NCBI RefSeq assembly: GCF_037975245.1
Contig: NC_092582.1
Coordinates: 25,954,077 to 26,018,076, forward strand
Source of the DNA: Apostichopus japonicus
Taxonomy: Eukaryota > Echinodermata > Holothuroidea > Aspidochirotida > Stichopodidae
Length of the DNA stretch: 64,000 nucleotides
Direction: 5' to 3'
The notes under the pieces were generated by a model. The model did not search any database and had not been told where the DNA came from. It worked only from the letters and a program-made list of their open reading frames with translations. This document shows, in pieces, positions 1-10,936 of the stretch; position 1 is the stretch's first letter; every line of letters begins with the position of its first letter. A program made the translations under genes and the position numbers.

Positions 1-3000
1 ATTTATGAGAATATAATTGCTCAGTCCGGATGCAAGAATGATGAAATTAGGTAATATTGCTCCAATTGGTTTTCAATCAAATGAACAAAGAAATCCGATT
101 TATGATAGAAAATTGTCATATATTGGATAAAATGGGGAATAATTCGCTCTTTGAAAGCAACCATGTATGTTAATTTGTGTGTTAATTTCTGGAATAGCTT
201 AAGCCATACATTAAGAAATATTAAGTACCTTAATTCATTTTCATTCAAGTTGAAGAATCATCTTTTATCCAAGTATCAACATCTATAGATCTACATTTGT
301 CTCTGACTTTTAGTATTTCCCACATTACCAAAATGCCTTTTTTGTTTAGTTTAGGGGTGGGGGGGGGGTGGGGTGGTAATAGGTCTTCTTGGTAATGGGC
401 TCTATTATCATGCCCATATCCTTTATACTTGTTATCTTTATATTTGGTGGGCTTCTTGTACAAGCTACGGCTTCTAAGCCCTTCCACCATTTCTCTCCGT
501 AATTTCCATTATTTTTCTTTTATATGATTTATTACTTATTATTTTCTTTGCATGCATGGTATTGTCTTCACCGTCTTATTATTATATAAACATTGTGAGG
601 AAATGGAAAATAAATGAAGATAAGTGAAAATAAAAATGAAAAATAAATGGTTGTAAACACAGGTCTTTATAACAAACAAAAATGAAAAATAAAAAAAATC
701 CTTATAGTGAGTACCCGATAATTTGGAAATGCATATTATCAATGTGCCTAGCTTGAATTGAGTCTATGCGCGTACTCGCACACGTTCTGGCATTGTTAGA
801 TGTAATTCGTACTCGGGCCATGATTCTTGTAATGGTACTCGGAAAGTACTCCGTATCATGTTGTACTCATTCTTTAGTGATCAAAGGATATTCATATATT
901 GAGTCCTACTAATGTTGTTGTACTCGGACTACTGTACGTTTCGTCTTGGCGTGGTCAGTATAGGGATACGAAAGTTTACATTCAATTTCAAAATACAAAC
1001 TTCGGAAACAACTACATTTTCTTGTTATACTAAATATTTTTTAGTGTCACTCACTTCTATAATTTCTCCATATAGAGCACGTGCCAGTTATTTCAATGAT
1101 AACCTTTTTTCCACGTAAGTTGATACTGAAAAGGTTGAATAATTTCCTTCCATAAACATCCAAATATCAAGAACAGATGTCTATTATTTCGTGTTGGGTT
1201 GTAACTTCGGCGGCTTATAGAGACAGTTCGAACCCGGGGCACTTATGGTCCATCATGTCACGGATATGAAAGGAAAAATATGATAAATAGAGGGATGCAA
1301 CGCGAGGCACACTCAGAGACAATAACGGAGCGGGAAATTAGTACGCTAGGATATAGAACTAGGATTTATTCAACTATTAATACAGACAGTTTTCAAAACA
1401 TCTCTGAGGCTTAAAGCCAAATATATCCAAATGCAACACGCAACTGCTCAATGTGAATTCTTCAAGGAAAAACTCAAAATAATCGCCAACGCGTGTAGCG
1501 TATTTAGTGACGTTCCTGAAAACGACAACCGGAAATGAATGTTGTACCTTTGTTCTGCCATCGTCCTTACAGATAAAAATGATCCGGGTTTCCTGTCTCT
1601 AGCACCATGAACCCCCCCCCCTCCTCCCTCACGGCAGATGATGTTCATTCATGTCAAGTCATGTTCACATCCTCTCATTGTTGAATATACTATACAGTCT
1701 ACACAAAGACGTTACAACCATTTACCAAATGGCCTTATCTTTTTATATAAATATATCGTATTAATAATTCTCCCGGTTCCTGTCACCCACGTCGGAAGTG
1801 ACGTTTGGTTGTAGATGGTCATCCCGAGACTATTGTACAACTTTGCAGGCAATTATTTGGTCTAGATATAGTTGAAGGAACACTTCCTCAAATCAGGGAG
1901 CTGTTAGTTTTCAGATAAGGCCAGCGCCTTCAAATAGTCAATTTAGATCTTTGACCGGAGTCTAAAGAAATTTCACGCGCCGAATTCATGGTCAATTCGA
2001 AGTGTGCATATAAGATGGTGTGTTACTATTTACCGAGTAAACATGTTCTCCTTGTTAGAAGATTGCAGGCGCATCCTTACAGTAAGCCCTCTCTTATAAA
2101 CTCTCAATGCATCACCGATTCTGCTCAAACAAGTTATTTTTAGTTTGCTATAAAAGGAGAAACATCTGCGTAGTTGAGTTTAGTACTTTGGCCCGGTTCG
2201 TCGGTAGAGGATGCCCGCTGGTTGTCCTCCTAAACCTATATAGTGATATATACAGCTCCACATACTATACATGGTAAGAAAATTGATATTTTTGTTCCAG
2301 AGTAACGCTTCCACAGTTTTACAAGAAATAATGTAATTCCGATCTGAATTCAGATACTAAGAATAGGCTATAGCTTGTATGGTTTTGAGGCTATGCTTAA
2401 GTGATACTCATGTATGATTGATCGGCAAATATGTGTATAAATAATGCTCGCTGTATATATATGTGCCGTATGTTGAGGGGGGGGGGGGGTGGGAACGTTT
2501 CGCTTCATTGGGAGATGATCTCTGTAATGAAGTGCAGCGACACATATGTGTCCATGCTGTTATCATTTTATTTTAAATTTTCCGGTCAGTCCTATGCAGA
2601 CCATGTCACCCCTAGTCAGTCTCATGTAGAAAATAATGTCATGAATGGGAATCTAGACAGATGAGGTTATCAGTATAAGAACTTTACTACAGTAAGTTAG
2701 TTAGCACGAAGACGCACATGCATGAATGAGGTATAACTTAGTTTAGTGTATATACCCGTCTATAGGTCGGTGAGGTAAAACCTCCAACTATAGCTTAACC
2801 ATATAGGACCTGAGTGAGGTCGAACCTCCAAACAAAGTAGACCGGTGTATACCTGTGTGAGACATCTCAAATATTTGACCTCCAACTGAAGTTATACTCA
2901 TCTGATTTAATGAAGTTCAACCTCTATACTTGGTACTCGACTGGCTTTCAGTAATCGCCCTTAAAGTCGAATATTATGTTCGTCATCATGCCAGGTTATT

Positions 3001-3190
3001 CTTCGATTGATGTATAGATAGTTTGAAATTTACACTGAGAGACCATTTATGCAATTACTGCCGAAACACGAATGACTGCTTGGACAAATGGGACAAAATT
3101 ATACCTTTGTCTTTTGTATTCCTATGCAGAAATTTCATTTAACTGAAGTGTTATGTAAAATTATAACTATTTATTATATATTTTTTATAT
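1..3190. other. Intergenic or upstream intronic sequence, no gene recognised
   Basis: No convincing exon is visible on either strand. The stretch holds poly-G/C tracts (around 358-370, 1611-1622 and 2477-2488). Around 2768-2935 there is a degenerate tandem pattern of short GAGGT..ACCTCCAA palindromes spaced roughly 50 bp apart. Open frames here are short and AT-driven. Confidence 0.5.
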
Positions 3191-3273
3191 GTCTTCGACA
3201 GAAATGAGCTAAGACGGCTGGAATATTGTATTCTGAACTGACATCACCCGAAAGACACCTTATCTTTACGACA

Positions 3274-6200
3274 ATGGTATCCGAGGAATCACGCGACTCG
3301 ACAGTTCGCGGAGAACCCGAAGAGAATACGAGGAGAATGGACTATCTGGCGGATGTTCTGCAGAAAAATCTCTTCATTAATGTACGTATATATTACATGC
3401 ACCGACCATGAAAGTCATATGTGTAAGGAAAAGTTATGAGGTGGTCTTAAAAATATTTTATTCCATTTTTCTGACTATAATATCGCTGTGGTTTTGTGAA
3501 ATTGTTACTCTTTGGAGTTTGCGTAATACCAAAAAAGCATTTCATGTTTACGAGAATGGTTTTCATTATACGGAATTGAAAGTTTCCTTCTAAAGATATT
3601 CTTAATCAGGCGCGTATCCAGGATTTTCTAACCCGGGGGGCGCGAATTACTATCTAAGCGGAGCGCCACCATCGGTTGGCGCGCAGCGTACAAGAAAATT
3701 TCTTGTTTTGAAACCCCCCAGATCACCGGAAACGGCACTTCTCGGGCTTGAAATGACCAACCAGATGTACACTTTTTGCCTGAGAACCAAGTATTTCCTA
3801 ATAGTTTTTTTTTTCCATCCATAACCTTTTTGAAGATTGTCAACCCGGCATACATCATGTTCGACCTGATCGCATCTCCTGTGGGTCTTTGCTTTTGTAG
3901 GTGATTCTACGTCCCGGCCCACAATACCCGTCAGCCCCAGTTTTCAAGGTTTTAAGCCCCATATTTGTTCAGAATTTGAAACTTCACATTTCTCGCGAAT
4001 AAACTCACTTGAAAACATACCCATAATGTTGTACAAAATTTCATCTATGGACAACCAATATAGAAAAAACTTCCTTCAACCCCTAACAGACCGGTCAAAA
4101 TTGCACGAGTAGAGTGTGAAGTGGGAAGTGTGATGTAGAATGTTGGTCAGAAATTTTCTAAAATTCAGACACAGTTAATTTATTGGTGTACAAATATTAA
4201 AACCTGTTATAACGGCTATTATAAAACTTGGTTGAAGGAAATGAAAAAATAGCAGATATTTCCGAAACCGAACACTACACACATAGGCGTATGAGGCGCG
4301 GCGGCAGTGGCGGAGCTAGGGGTATTGGTCAGGAGTGGCGAGAATGGTCTGAGGGGGCGCTTTCGACACTATCTAAGCGGAGCGCCACCACTGGTTGGCG
4401 CGTAGCGTACAGAAAATTTTTGAGTAAAGATTCTCCCTAGATCGCCGGAAATGACCCTTTCCGGGCCTGGCTAATTTGCAGATAAACGAAGAATAAGGTG
4501 TCATCGCCAAATTACACGAACAAAATGTGACAAATGTCAAGAAGTAGATGAAAGCGCCGTAAAAAAGTCAATAATCTAGAATAAGTAAAAAGTGGTAAAG
4601 AGCTGAAAAAGGCGCCAGCAGTCCATTTGAGTCCGTCAGGGGGGCATCCGCCCCCCTGACCATATGGACGGTCCGCCACTGCGCGGCGAGGGTACAGGCC
4701 CTAATTCGCCATTACTAATGTAAAAGAGAGTTTTGACACAATTGGACCTCCATGCTTTTTATACATGTACATGAGACATGTCGTTGTTTACATTAGCATC
4801 CCGCGGTATACTGCGCAATTTGAACGGACCGTACGGTACATGATGGCATGCGATGTAATAACCGCCGCTTGCTTATATGATATTGACACGAACACGTTGA
4901 ACGCGCGCTTGGCGCGCGAAAATTTTTGGTTATTTTTTCAGGCAAGTCGGACAGTTTTGAGGCTTTTCATCCTGGAACGCCATTTTCATGCTCACTGATA
5001 TGATGTTATATCTGCTGTTTGCGTTACAAATTCATTACAAATTCATAGGTTGGCGCGAAGCTTACAAGCAAATTTTGGCCGAAAATGTCTCCCAGATCGC
5101 TGGAAATGACACTTCCCAGGCCTTGTAAGTTGCCTCTAAGCACTTTTATATTTTGAAATTACTTAGCGATATCATTTAAAAAAATGATGAATGGGGGGGG
5201 GGGGGCGGTCGGTCGCCCCCATCCCAAAATGCGTCATGTTCCCCGACGACACGGTCGAGTTCGAGACCAGCCACAGTTGGTTTCATAGCACAATTCTACA
5301 CACGTGTTATGATAGACCATATATAGTATATATATAGATCATTAGTGAGAGAGGAAAATGGAAACGCCAAAAAATGGAGTTGTCGGTGTAAGGGGTAGGG
5401 TGAGTCACACTTTTACGAAATCATTGATCCGTCACTGGCTACCCTTCAGCGCTGTAATGATGTCACTGTTCTTCTTTCTCTTCCCGGTGTCTTCGCGTTT
5501 TTCCTTTACTCCCTCCTTTTCTCCTTTTTCTCTCTTTCTTTTCCCTTTTTTCCTCTCCTCCTCCTCTTTTTTCCCCTCTTTTTTTCCTTTTTTCTTCTCT
5601 TTTTTTCTCTTTTCTTTTTCTTACCCGGGGGCGCGCGCCCCCAACGCCCCCCCTGGATACGCACCTGTTAATGTTATTTTAATTGTTGGTAGCCTATAAA
5701 CGTTAACGTGGTACAAATCGTGTGATGCCTAACGTTGAGAAGATGTAAGTATGCATACAGGCCTACCCACTGGCGGATCCAGGGCCTTTGTTTAGGAGGG
5801 GCCAAAGTGGCATTAGAGTGATATGGGGGAGGGGTCTAAGGGGAGGGGTTCCCCCTCCCCTTTGGAAAATTTTCTATTGCTGAATGCCCTCAGATGCAAT
5901 TTGGTGCGACAAAAGTGTACAATGGTGATGTTAATTTACTTCTAAAAAAAATGTTTCCCAGGTGTAATTTTCTAAAATATTTATAAAACAAAGTTGGGAT
6001 CATCTTTCTCAAGAAATTTTATTTCTCATAGGTTATAAATTTCTTACAACCAGCCTGTAACTGCAAAATGGTGTTAAACTGTAAATCCTCATGCTCATAC
6101 ATTTACATAGCTCCCAACTCTTGAGAAGGCAAATGCTGGTCCATGCCACTAATCGCCGTCCTGGGGGAGGGGTATAAGGGGAGGGGGTGTCCCCCCTTTT

Positions 6201-7469
6201 GATTTTTTTTTTGAATCCTGGTGATGCCTACATGTAAAATGGTGGCACTTAGAAAGGCTTTTGTCACCCAAAATTTTCTGAGAACTATGCATTTTTTTGT
6301 GTGTAACATCAATAAATTGAATAGTAGGTGATAATTCATTCGCCGTGGAATGAAAATGTTCGCTGCTCGCCCCAATGAAAAGAAAAATATAGGCTAATTT
6401 GAGGTTCAAATGATGCTGTAAAGGAGGTTTTATACTCTATTATGCTAAATGCTAAAGAAATGATGGTTGCTAAGTCAAAATTTGATGCAAATTTTTTATG
6501 TATACTTGACAATTACAATGCGGTTTTTTCGGACGCTTGTGCGGGTCAGCGGGTTTGGGTGTTAGAATGCGGCTCTAATTCCCGCGAATTGCGGGTCAGT
6601 TGGGAGCTCTGCATTTAATTTCAAACCAGAAAACGAAAAGGTTTAGACTAGTCTACCACTGCTATTCCTCTCGATTTTTTAAATTTCCAATCATATGATT
6701 TAGCGGATGTTCGGAAACACTTTTTGGCTCACCTTTGGGGGGGGGGGGGCATGGCCCCCCTTGGATCCGCTAGTGGGCCTACTTAATGGAGGGTGCGTAT
6801 GTAGAATCTGGGTGACTCTTAGAGATATGAAAACGGCATTCCTTCATCGTGCTTCTTAAAAACAGTCAAGACAATGAAATATTGTAATATGCTTTATATG
6901 TTTTTTAACATATTACTAAACTCAAGAGACAGCAAAGTACTAAACTTGGCTTCTGTTGGACTGGCTCCTATCGGAAGTTCGGGGTGTGGTCGGGGACGGG
7001 GTATATATAGGGGCACGGGACTGGAATCCTTTCGACATTACGGCTCTCAGTTCATACACCCTTCCATCTGTTAAGCATGATACAATTTATTATTTATTCT
7101 ATGTTATTTTTAATATCTTGATAGGTCAGAATGAAACCCCCAACAACAGATTGGTCAATTCCTTCAAGTGGTCATGTCGGGATACCTTACCATACCAAGG
7201 CAAAGGCGACATCTTGGCGTCCGCAGTTCGCCAGGACCAGTAGTTACCAGGGTACGTGGCCAGTAAGCTATAACGTCAGCTGAACACCACGGCTCGTTCC
7301 ACGTTTTTATACGATCATGGTTCAATCTTTAAAAACAAACCTACAATGTCTTCCAGGCAGAAAATCTTCCTTACTGAACCAGAGTGTTTCTATGACAACG
7401 ATTCGCGCAAATGATGACCCAATGTACGTCCCTCCTATACCTCGAATGTCGATCAAATGTCAAAGCTAA
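3274..7469 (+). CDS. Putative small three-exon gene, unknown product (115 codons)
   Basis: I do not recognise the product. Exon A follows an acceptor-like ..TTCGACAG near 3202; its ATG at 3274 opens MVSEESRDST and runs to ..KNLFIN at 3381, where the donor GTACGT begins. Exon B is 7125-7251, acceptor ..TTGATAG and donor GTACGTGG; its 42 codons contain WSIPSSGHVGIPYHTKAK. Exon C is 7357-7469, acceptor ..TCTTCCAG, and ends ..PPIPRMSIKCQS-TAA. The phases agree: A ends in phase 0 and B opens in phase 0; B ends with one base and C opens with two. The predicted peptide is charged at its N-terminus and Ser/Pro/Arg-rich after that, with no membrane segment. Intron 1 (3.7 kb) is full of transposons and intron 2 is only 105 bp. 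Exons may be missing between A and B, or the agreement may be chance. RNA evidence is needed to call it real. Confidence 0.35.
4282..4972. mobile_element. Degraded copy of the CATAGGCGTA hAT-like element
   Basis: It starts CATAGGCGTATGAGG, like the intact element at 34915. Its right part (about 4850-4972) matches 35735-35874: GATGTAATAAC, a CGCGCGC..GCGCGCGAAAA palindrome, then CAGGCAAGTCG and TGAGGCT. The right terminus is eroded and no TSD is recognisable. It is interrupted by the element at 4305-4681. Confidence 0.6.
4305..4681. mobile_element. Nested hAT-type MITE, CAGTGGCGGA ends, 377 bp
   Basis: The ends are CAGTGGCGGAGCTAGG on the left and ..GGTCCGCCACTG on the right, flanked by CGCGGCGG and CGCGGCGA (8 bp, 7 matches). 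It contains the hairpin core GCGGAGCGCCACC..GGTTGGCGC. It is the reverse-orientation sibling of the element at 35190-35581. An 8-bp TSD and short GC-rich inverted ends are typical of hAT elements. It is non-coding. Confidence 0.8.
5768..6775. mobile_element. hAT-type non-autonomous element, CACTGGCGGATCC ends, 1,008 bp
   Basis: The left terminus CACTGGCGGATCCAGGG and right terminus CCTTGGATCCGCTAGTG are inverted, with a few mismatches. The flanks GGCCTACC (5760-5767) and GGCCTACT (6776-6783) are an 8-bp TSD with 7 matches. The interior is AT-rich, with GGGGAGGGG tracts repeated at 5823-5870 and 6165-6195. No transposase frame was found. It lies between exons A and B of the putative gene at 3274-7469. 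Confidence 0.75.
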
Positions 7470-9736
7470 AACGAATGTTTGGAGAAAGTAGAAGATAATT
7501 AAAAGAACTGCTCATGGAAGATGATGAATCGATAACGTGTGCTTACTTCCTAAAACTGAAGTCGTAATAAGACCACCGCTCGTCACAAACCGAAAACATG
7601 TCAAGCAAAAACAGCCAGCAGCCCGAGTCCCTGTGGAAGACAGTACATGCAGGCATACACTGAATTAAATGTCAGAATGTTTTACCTTTACTCTGTGGAA
7701 TATTCATCTGAAATTTATAGAGACCCCTCGAAGACTGATTCAATGTTGCTTAGGAGACGTATAACTGTGAATTCAACATGATTTTGTCGAACACAATGTT
7801 TTACGTAAAATAATAAGATTTAATGAAAAAAAAATCGTAACTGAACAGATAAAACAGATTTGCTTACATATTGACTGTCTTTTTCTTCCACTTTGAATTT
7901 CTGTGAGATTTTCAATCTATATATTCATTTGATTTTAATATTGCATGTAAGTGCATGTCTTTGACATCATAACAGACACTCGCTTTGAAGAAGAGGGATG
8001 AACAAGAAATCTAAAAATGAATATATGAGCGTCAGTGTGTCTATACTACATATTCTGAATTGTCAATCTAACGAATAAAATATAGAAATACTGACTATTC
8101 TTTGAGAGTTAACCGTATTCCTATATATTTATACAATATGTTTGTCAAATATTTAAACGACACGTATAGATGCCTTTTACTTTTAGTGAAACACAAAACA
8201 AAGGTGCCTATGTTAATTTTGTTAAATTTTCTACAATAATCATAAAGTCTGTAACTCAAAATTTGAATCTTTTGTAACATTTCATGCAAGTTGTGTTTTA
8301 CACATGATTAATATTAATACCAAAAAGCGCCTGTGAAACAAAAATTTTGAGAACAAACTGTAATTATGAATTAATTGCTCATTATTCTTCATTGACTGAT
8401 ACAGCAAATCTATAGTTTTCATCTCCAACAGGGAGTTGTTACACCGCTTGATCGATGACAAATGAATAATTAACTTCATAATTATGTCAATCTATTCCAA
8501 AAACTTTGCTTTTTTCCTCAGAACTGAAACACTAATAATATTTATTTGTATGAACCTTAACACAGAATCTAGTGAAATATAGAAGTTTATACTGTACCCT
8601 TGCAGACCTAGAGACACCTTTAATATGCTGAAACCTCATCTTTAGTTGAATATACTTATATTCCTCAAGTTCTTATCTCTCTATTTATTAACGCTCAATA
8701 TATGTGGTATACTATGCATACATGTTTATAGTTTAACCATGTATTTTAAACCCGACATTTTCAGTTGTTTTCTATAGATTACTTTTCCGTAATTATATAG
8801 GCCTCACCAGTCTGTACGACTACTTCTATAGTAGTCTGACCTACATAGATGATGGCTTTGTTTTACATCAATGTCAACAATTGCAATTTAATATTTGTGA
8901 TATTTCATCTTTCTTATCTTTAAAGACTTTCCTTTTTTTAATTGTGAACATTGTCTACATAAATTTTCGATTTTTGTTGTTGTTGTTGTAAGTTTGTCTT
9001 CTCATAAAATGAAGTGATATAGATTTTCATGATATTTTATACTTTTAACGCCAAACATGTCGTCCCTTGTGACGTCAGCAGTATTGATAGAATAGACAAA
9101 GCAATGATGATTTTTACTTATTATTATATAGAATTAATATCTGAATCCGTACCGGAAAACGATTGTTATTTCTTACGAGACTAAAAAGATATTGAAAATA
9201 TATATTCGATGTCAACGTGCATATCGTCTGTTTCTTGCTATATTAGACATTAACAATAGCACATTGTTATTCCATGAGTGTATTCTCCATTGCCATTGTA
9301 AAACTAATCGATGTTGTGAGTGTAAGCCTAACATTCAAATAGCATTATTCTTCATGATAGATACGTCGGTAACCGTGGGGTCAACCAATCACCGTTTCCC
9401 ATCCCCACCCACTTTGACGATGTTATTATAATTTAATGGCGGGTAGAAAATGAGCACTAATAGGTCTTAACTTTCCAATTCCTCTTCCCGCAACCCTCCC
9501 CGCATCCCTCACCGCACCCCTTCCAGCATGCACGCCCTCCCCCCATTAGGCTCTAACTTGGAAAGAGCCACTTACAAAGAAATTATCCATCGACTTATAA
9601 CTCTGGTAACTCATTAAAGTGGTACCCGTCTCTCTATTATTGTGTCAACTCAGTTAAGAAGTACCCTCCTCTCTATTATTACTCTGGCAACTCAGTAACC
9701 TGCATTACCCTCCTGGGACACCACGCGCTAATATAT

Positions 9737-9835
<99 letters not shown>

Positions 9836-10850
9836 TATATACATATATATATATACGGTCGTAATGATCGACCTCAGGCTATACAACTTAATTATCCTGC
9901 ATAGCTCAATTGGGCTCTTTGTGTAAACACTTTCTGGAAATATGTTCATGTCTACATGTGGTTAATCATACAGCGTTCACACAAAAACCCTCATACATGA
10001 AAAATATGTGGCAGGCGTTGCAGACTGATTGGTAAAAAGAGGTCATTTTACGACCAAGACAGGTCGATTACATAATCTCAAGAAACTTTGCTTTGATAGC
10101 GTGCCATGGTTGGGGTCAGTATATACAGCAAACCTTTAAGCCAAAGTTATCAAGATATCAAAACGAGCACCCGGTAACCTGTTTTTCCTTGTGATCCGAC
10201 ATGGCTCTCACCCGGCCCTGGTGCAAGGCGTTCTATTGGTAGGCCTACTGGGGTTCACTGTCATTGTGTGGCGAAGATGTGATGTCAGTCAAGATTTAAA
10301 GATTATATTTGTAACTCACTGGTTCCGGAATCTCTTTCTAGCTGAAAACTTCTTTGCTTTTTTTCCAAGATTTAAAGATATCACAATGGTAAAACAATTT
10401 GGGTGTAGCAACTGCGTGAATTATATATATATATTAATAGTCACAGTATAGTGACTATGCATTAGTTGAAAAGGAACATATGCGGTGTTTGGCAGTCGAA
10501 CAGGGAAGTCTAATAAATACAAAGTAACACACTATATAGGCCTTTGTTTAGTTGGATATGGACTCGTGCACTGAGAACTTAGAATGGACAATGGATAAAT
10601 ATTTGGATTCTATACCTGCCAGAGAAGGTTTATATGAAGCGAATGCAGCCGTGACATGTTGGCAATATCAAGTTGTTGCCTCTACGTCATAATTACTAAA
10701 GCTTTGTCGCAGATGTTACAACAAGTTTAGCAGATCAAGAAATCACGCCTATACACTGTTCATTCTGCATCACCGAGCTTTATCTAGCATTTTTACTAGT
10801 CATTTATGGTAGTACATATATTCTATAGAGGAACCGATTTGACTAAGCGT
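7470..10850. other. AT-rich intergenic region, no gene recognised
   Basis: Between the end of the putative small gene and the EDEM3 promoter region I see no exon with matching splice sites. The content is AT-rich with scattered short frames, plus one long AT microsatellite listed separately. Confidence 0.5.
9731..9855. repeat. (AT)n microsatellite
   Basis: About 125 bp of almost pure AT dinucleotide, broken by a few TAAAT interruptions. The Tyr/Ile-rich frame through it is an artefact of the repeat. Confidence 0.95.
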
Positions 10851-10851
10851 T

Positions 10852-10899
10852 ACGTGTCCCCAAAGGCCCGGCGTTTCACAATTACCCCGATTTTCGGGG
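10852..10899 (+). promoter_or_regulatory. Candidate EDEM3 promoter/5' leader motifs (ACGTGT box, small hairpin)
   Basis: TTACGTGTCC lies about 85 bp before the EDEM3 start codon and holds the ACGT core used by XBP1/ATF6-type bZIP factors, which induce EDEM genes in the unfolded protein response. A short hairpin, CCCCGA-TTT-TCGGGG, sits at 10885-10899. A minimal upstream ORF (ATG TCA TGA, 10932-10940) overlaps the true start. These are motif matches only. Confidence 0.25.
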
Positions 10900-10936
10900 T
10901 TCTCTTCGTTCCTTAGGGTGGGTGATCAAAAATGTC

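Larger units (their letters stand above)
3607..5667. mobile_element. Non-autonomous DNA transposon with CAGGCGCGTATCCAGG ends and 5-bp TSD
   Basis: The left end CAGGCGCGTATCCAGG at 3607 pairs with the inverted right end CCTGGATACGCACCTG (5652-5667), one mismatch. The pentamer TTAAT flanks both sides (3602-3606 and 5668-5672). Inside are the shared GCGGAGCGCCACC..GGTTGGCGC core (about 3650-3760), two nested elements (4282-4972 and 4305-4681), a second core fragment (5048-5130), a segment also found near 42380 and 63700, and a polypyrimidine tract at 5460-5625. No transposase is encoded. The same family recurs at 41196-42855, also with a 5-bp TSD. A 5-bp TSD suits a hAT5-type or other 5-bp superfamily; the assignment is inference. 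Confidence 0.7.

Noticed and set aside
1228-1240. GTTCGAACCCGGG, possible reverse B box of a tRNA-derived SINE
   Set aside because: No partner box and no recognisable tail or TSD.
9728-9949. Tyr/Ile repeat protein on the minus strand
   Set aside because: Translation of an AT microsatellite.
10191-10451. 86-aa frame with a hydrophobic segment upstream of EDEM3
   Set aside because: No splice partner; the C-terminal part runs into AT-repeat translation.
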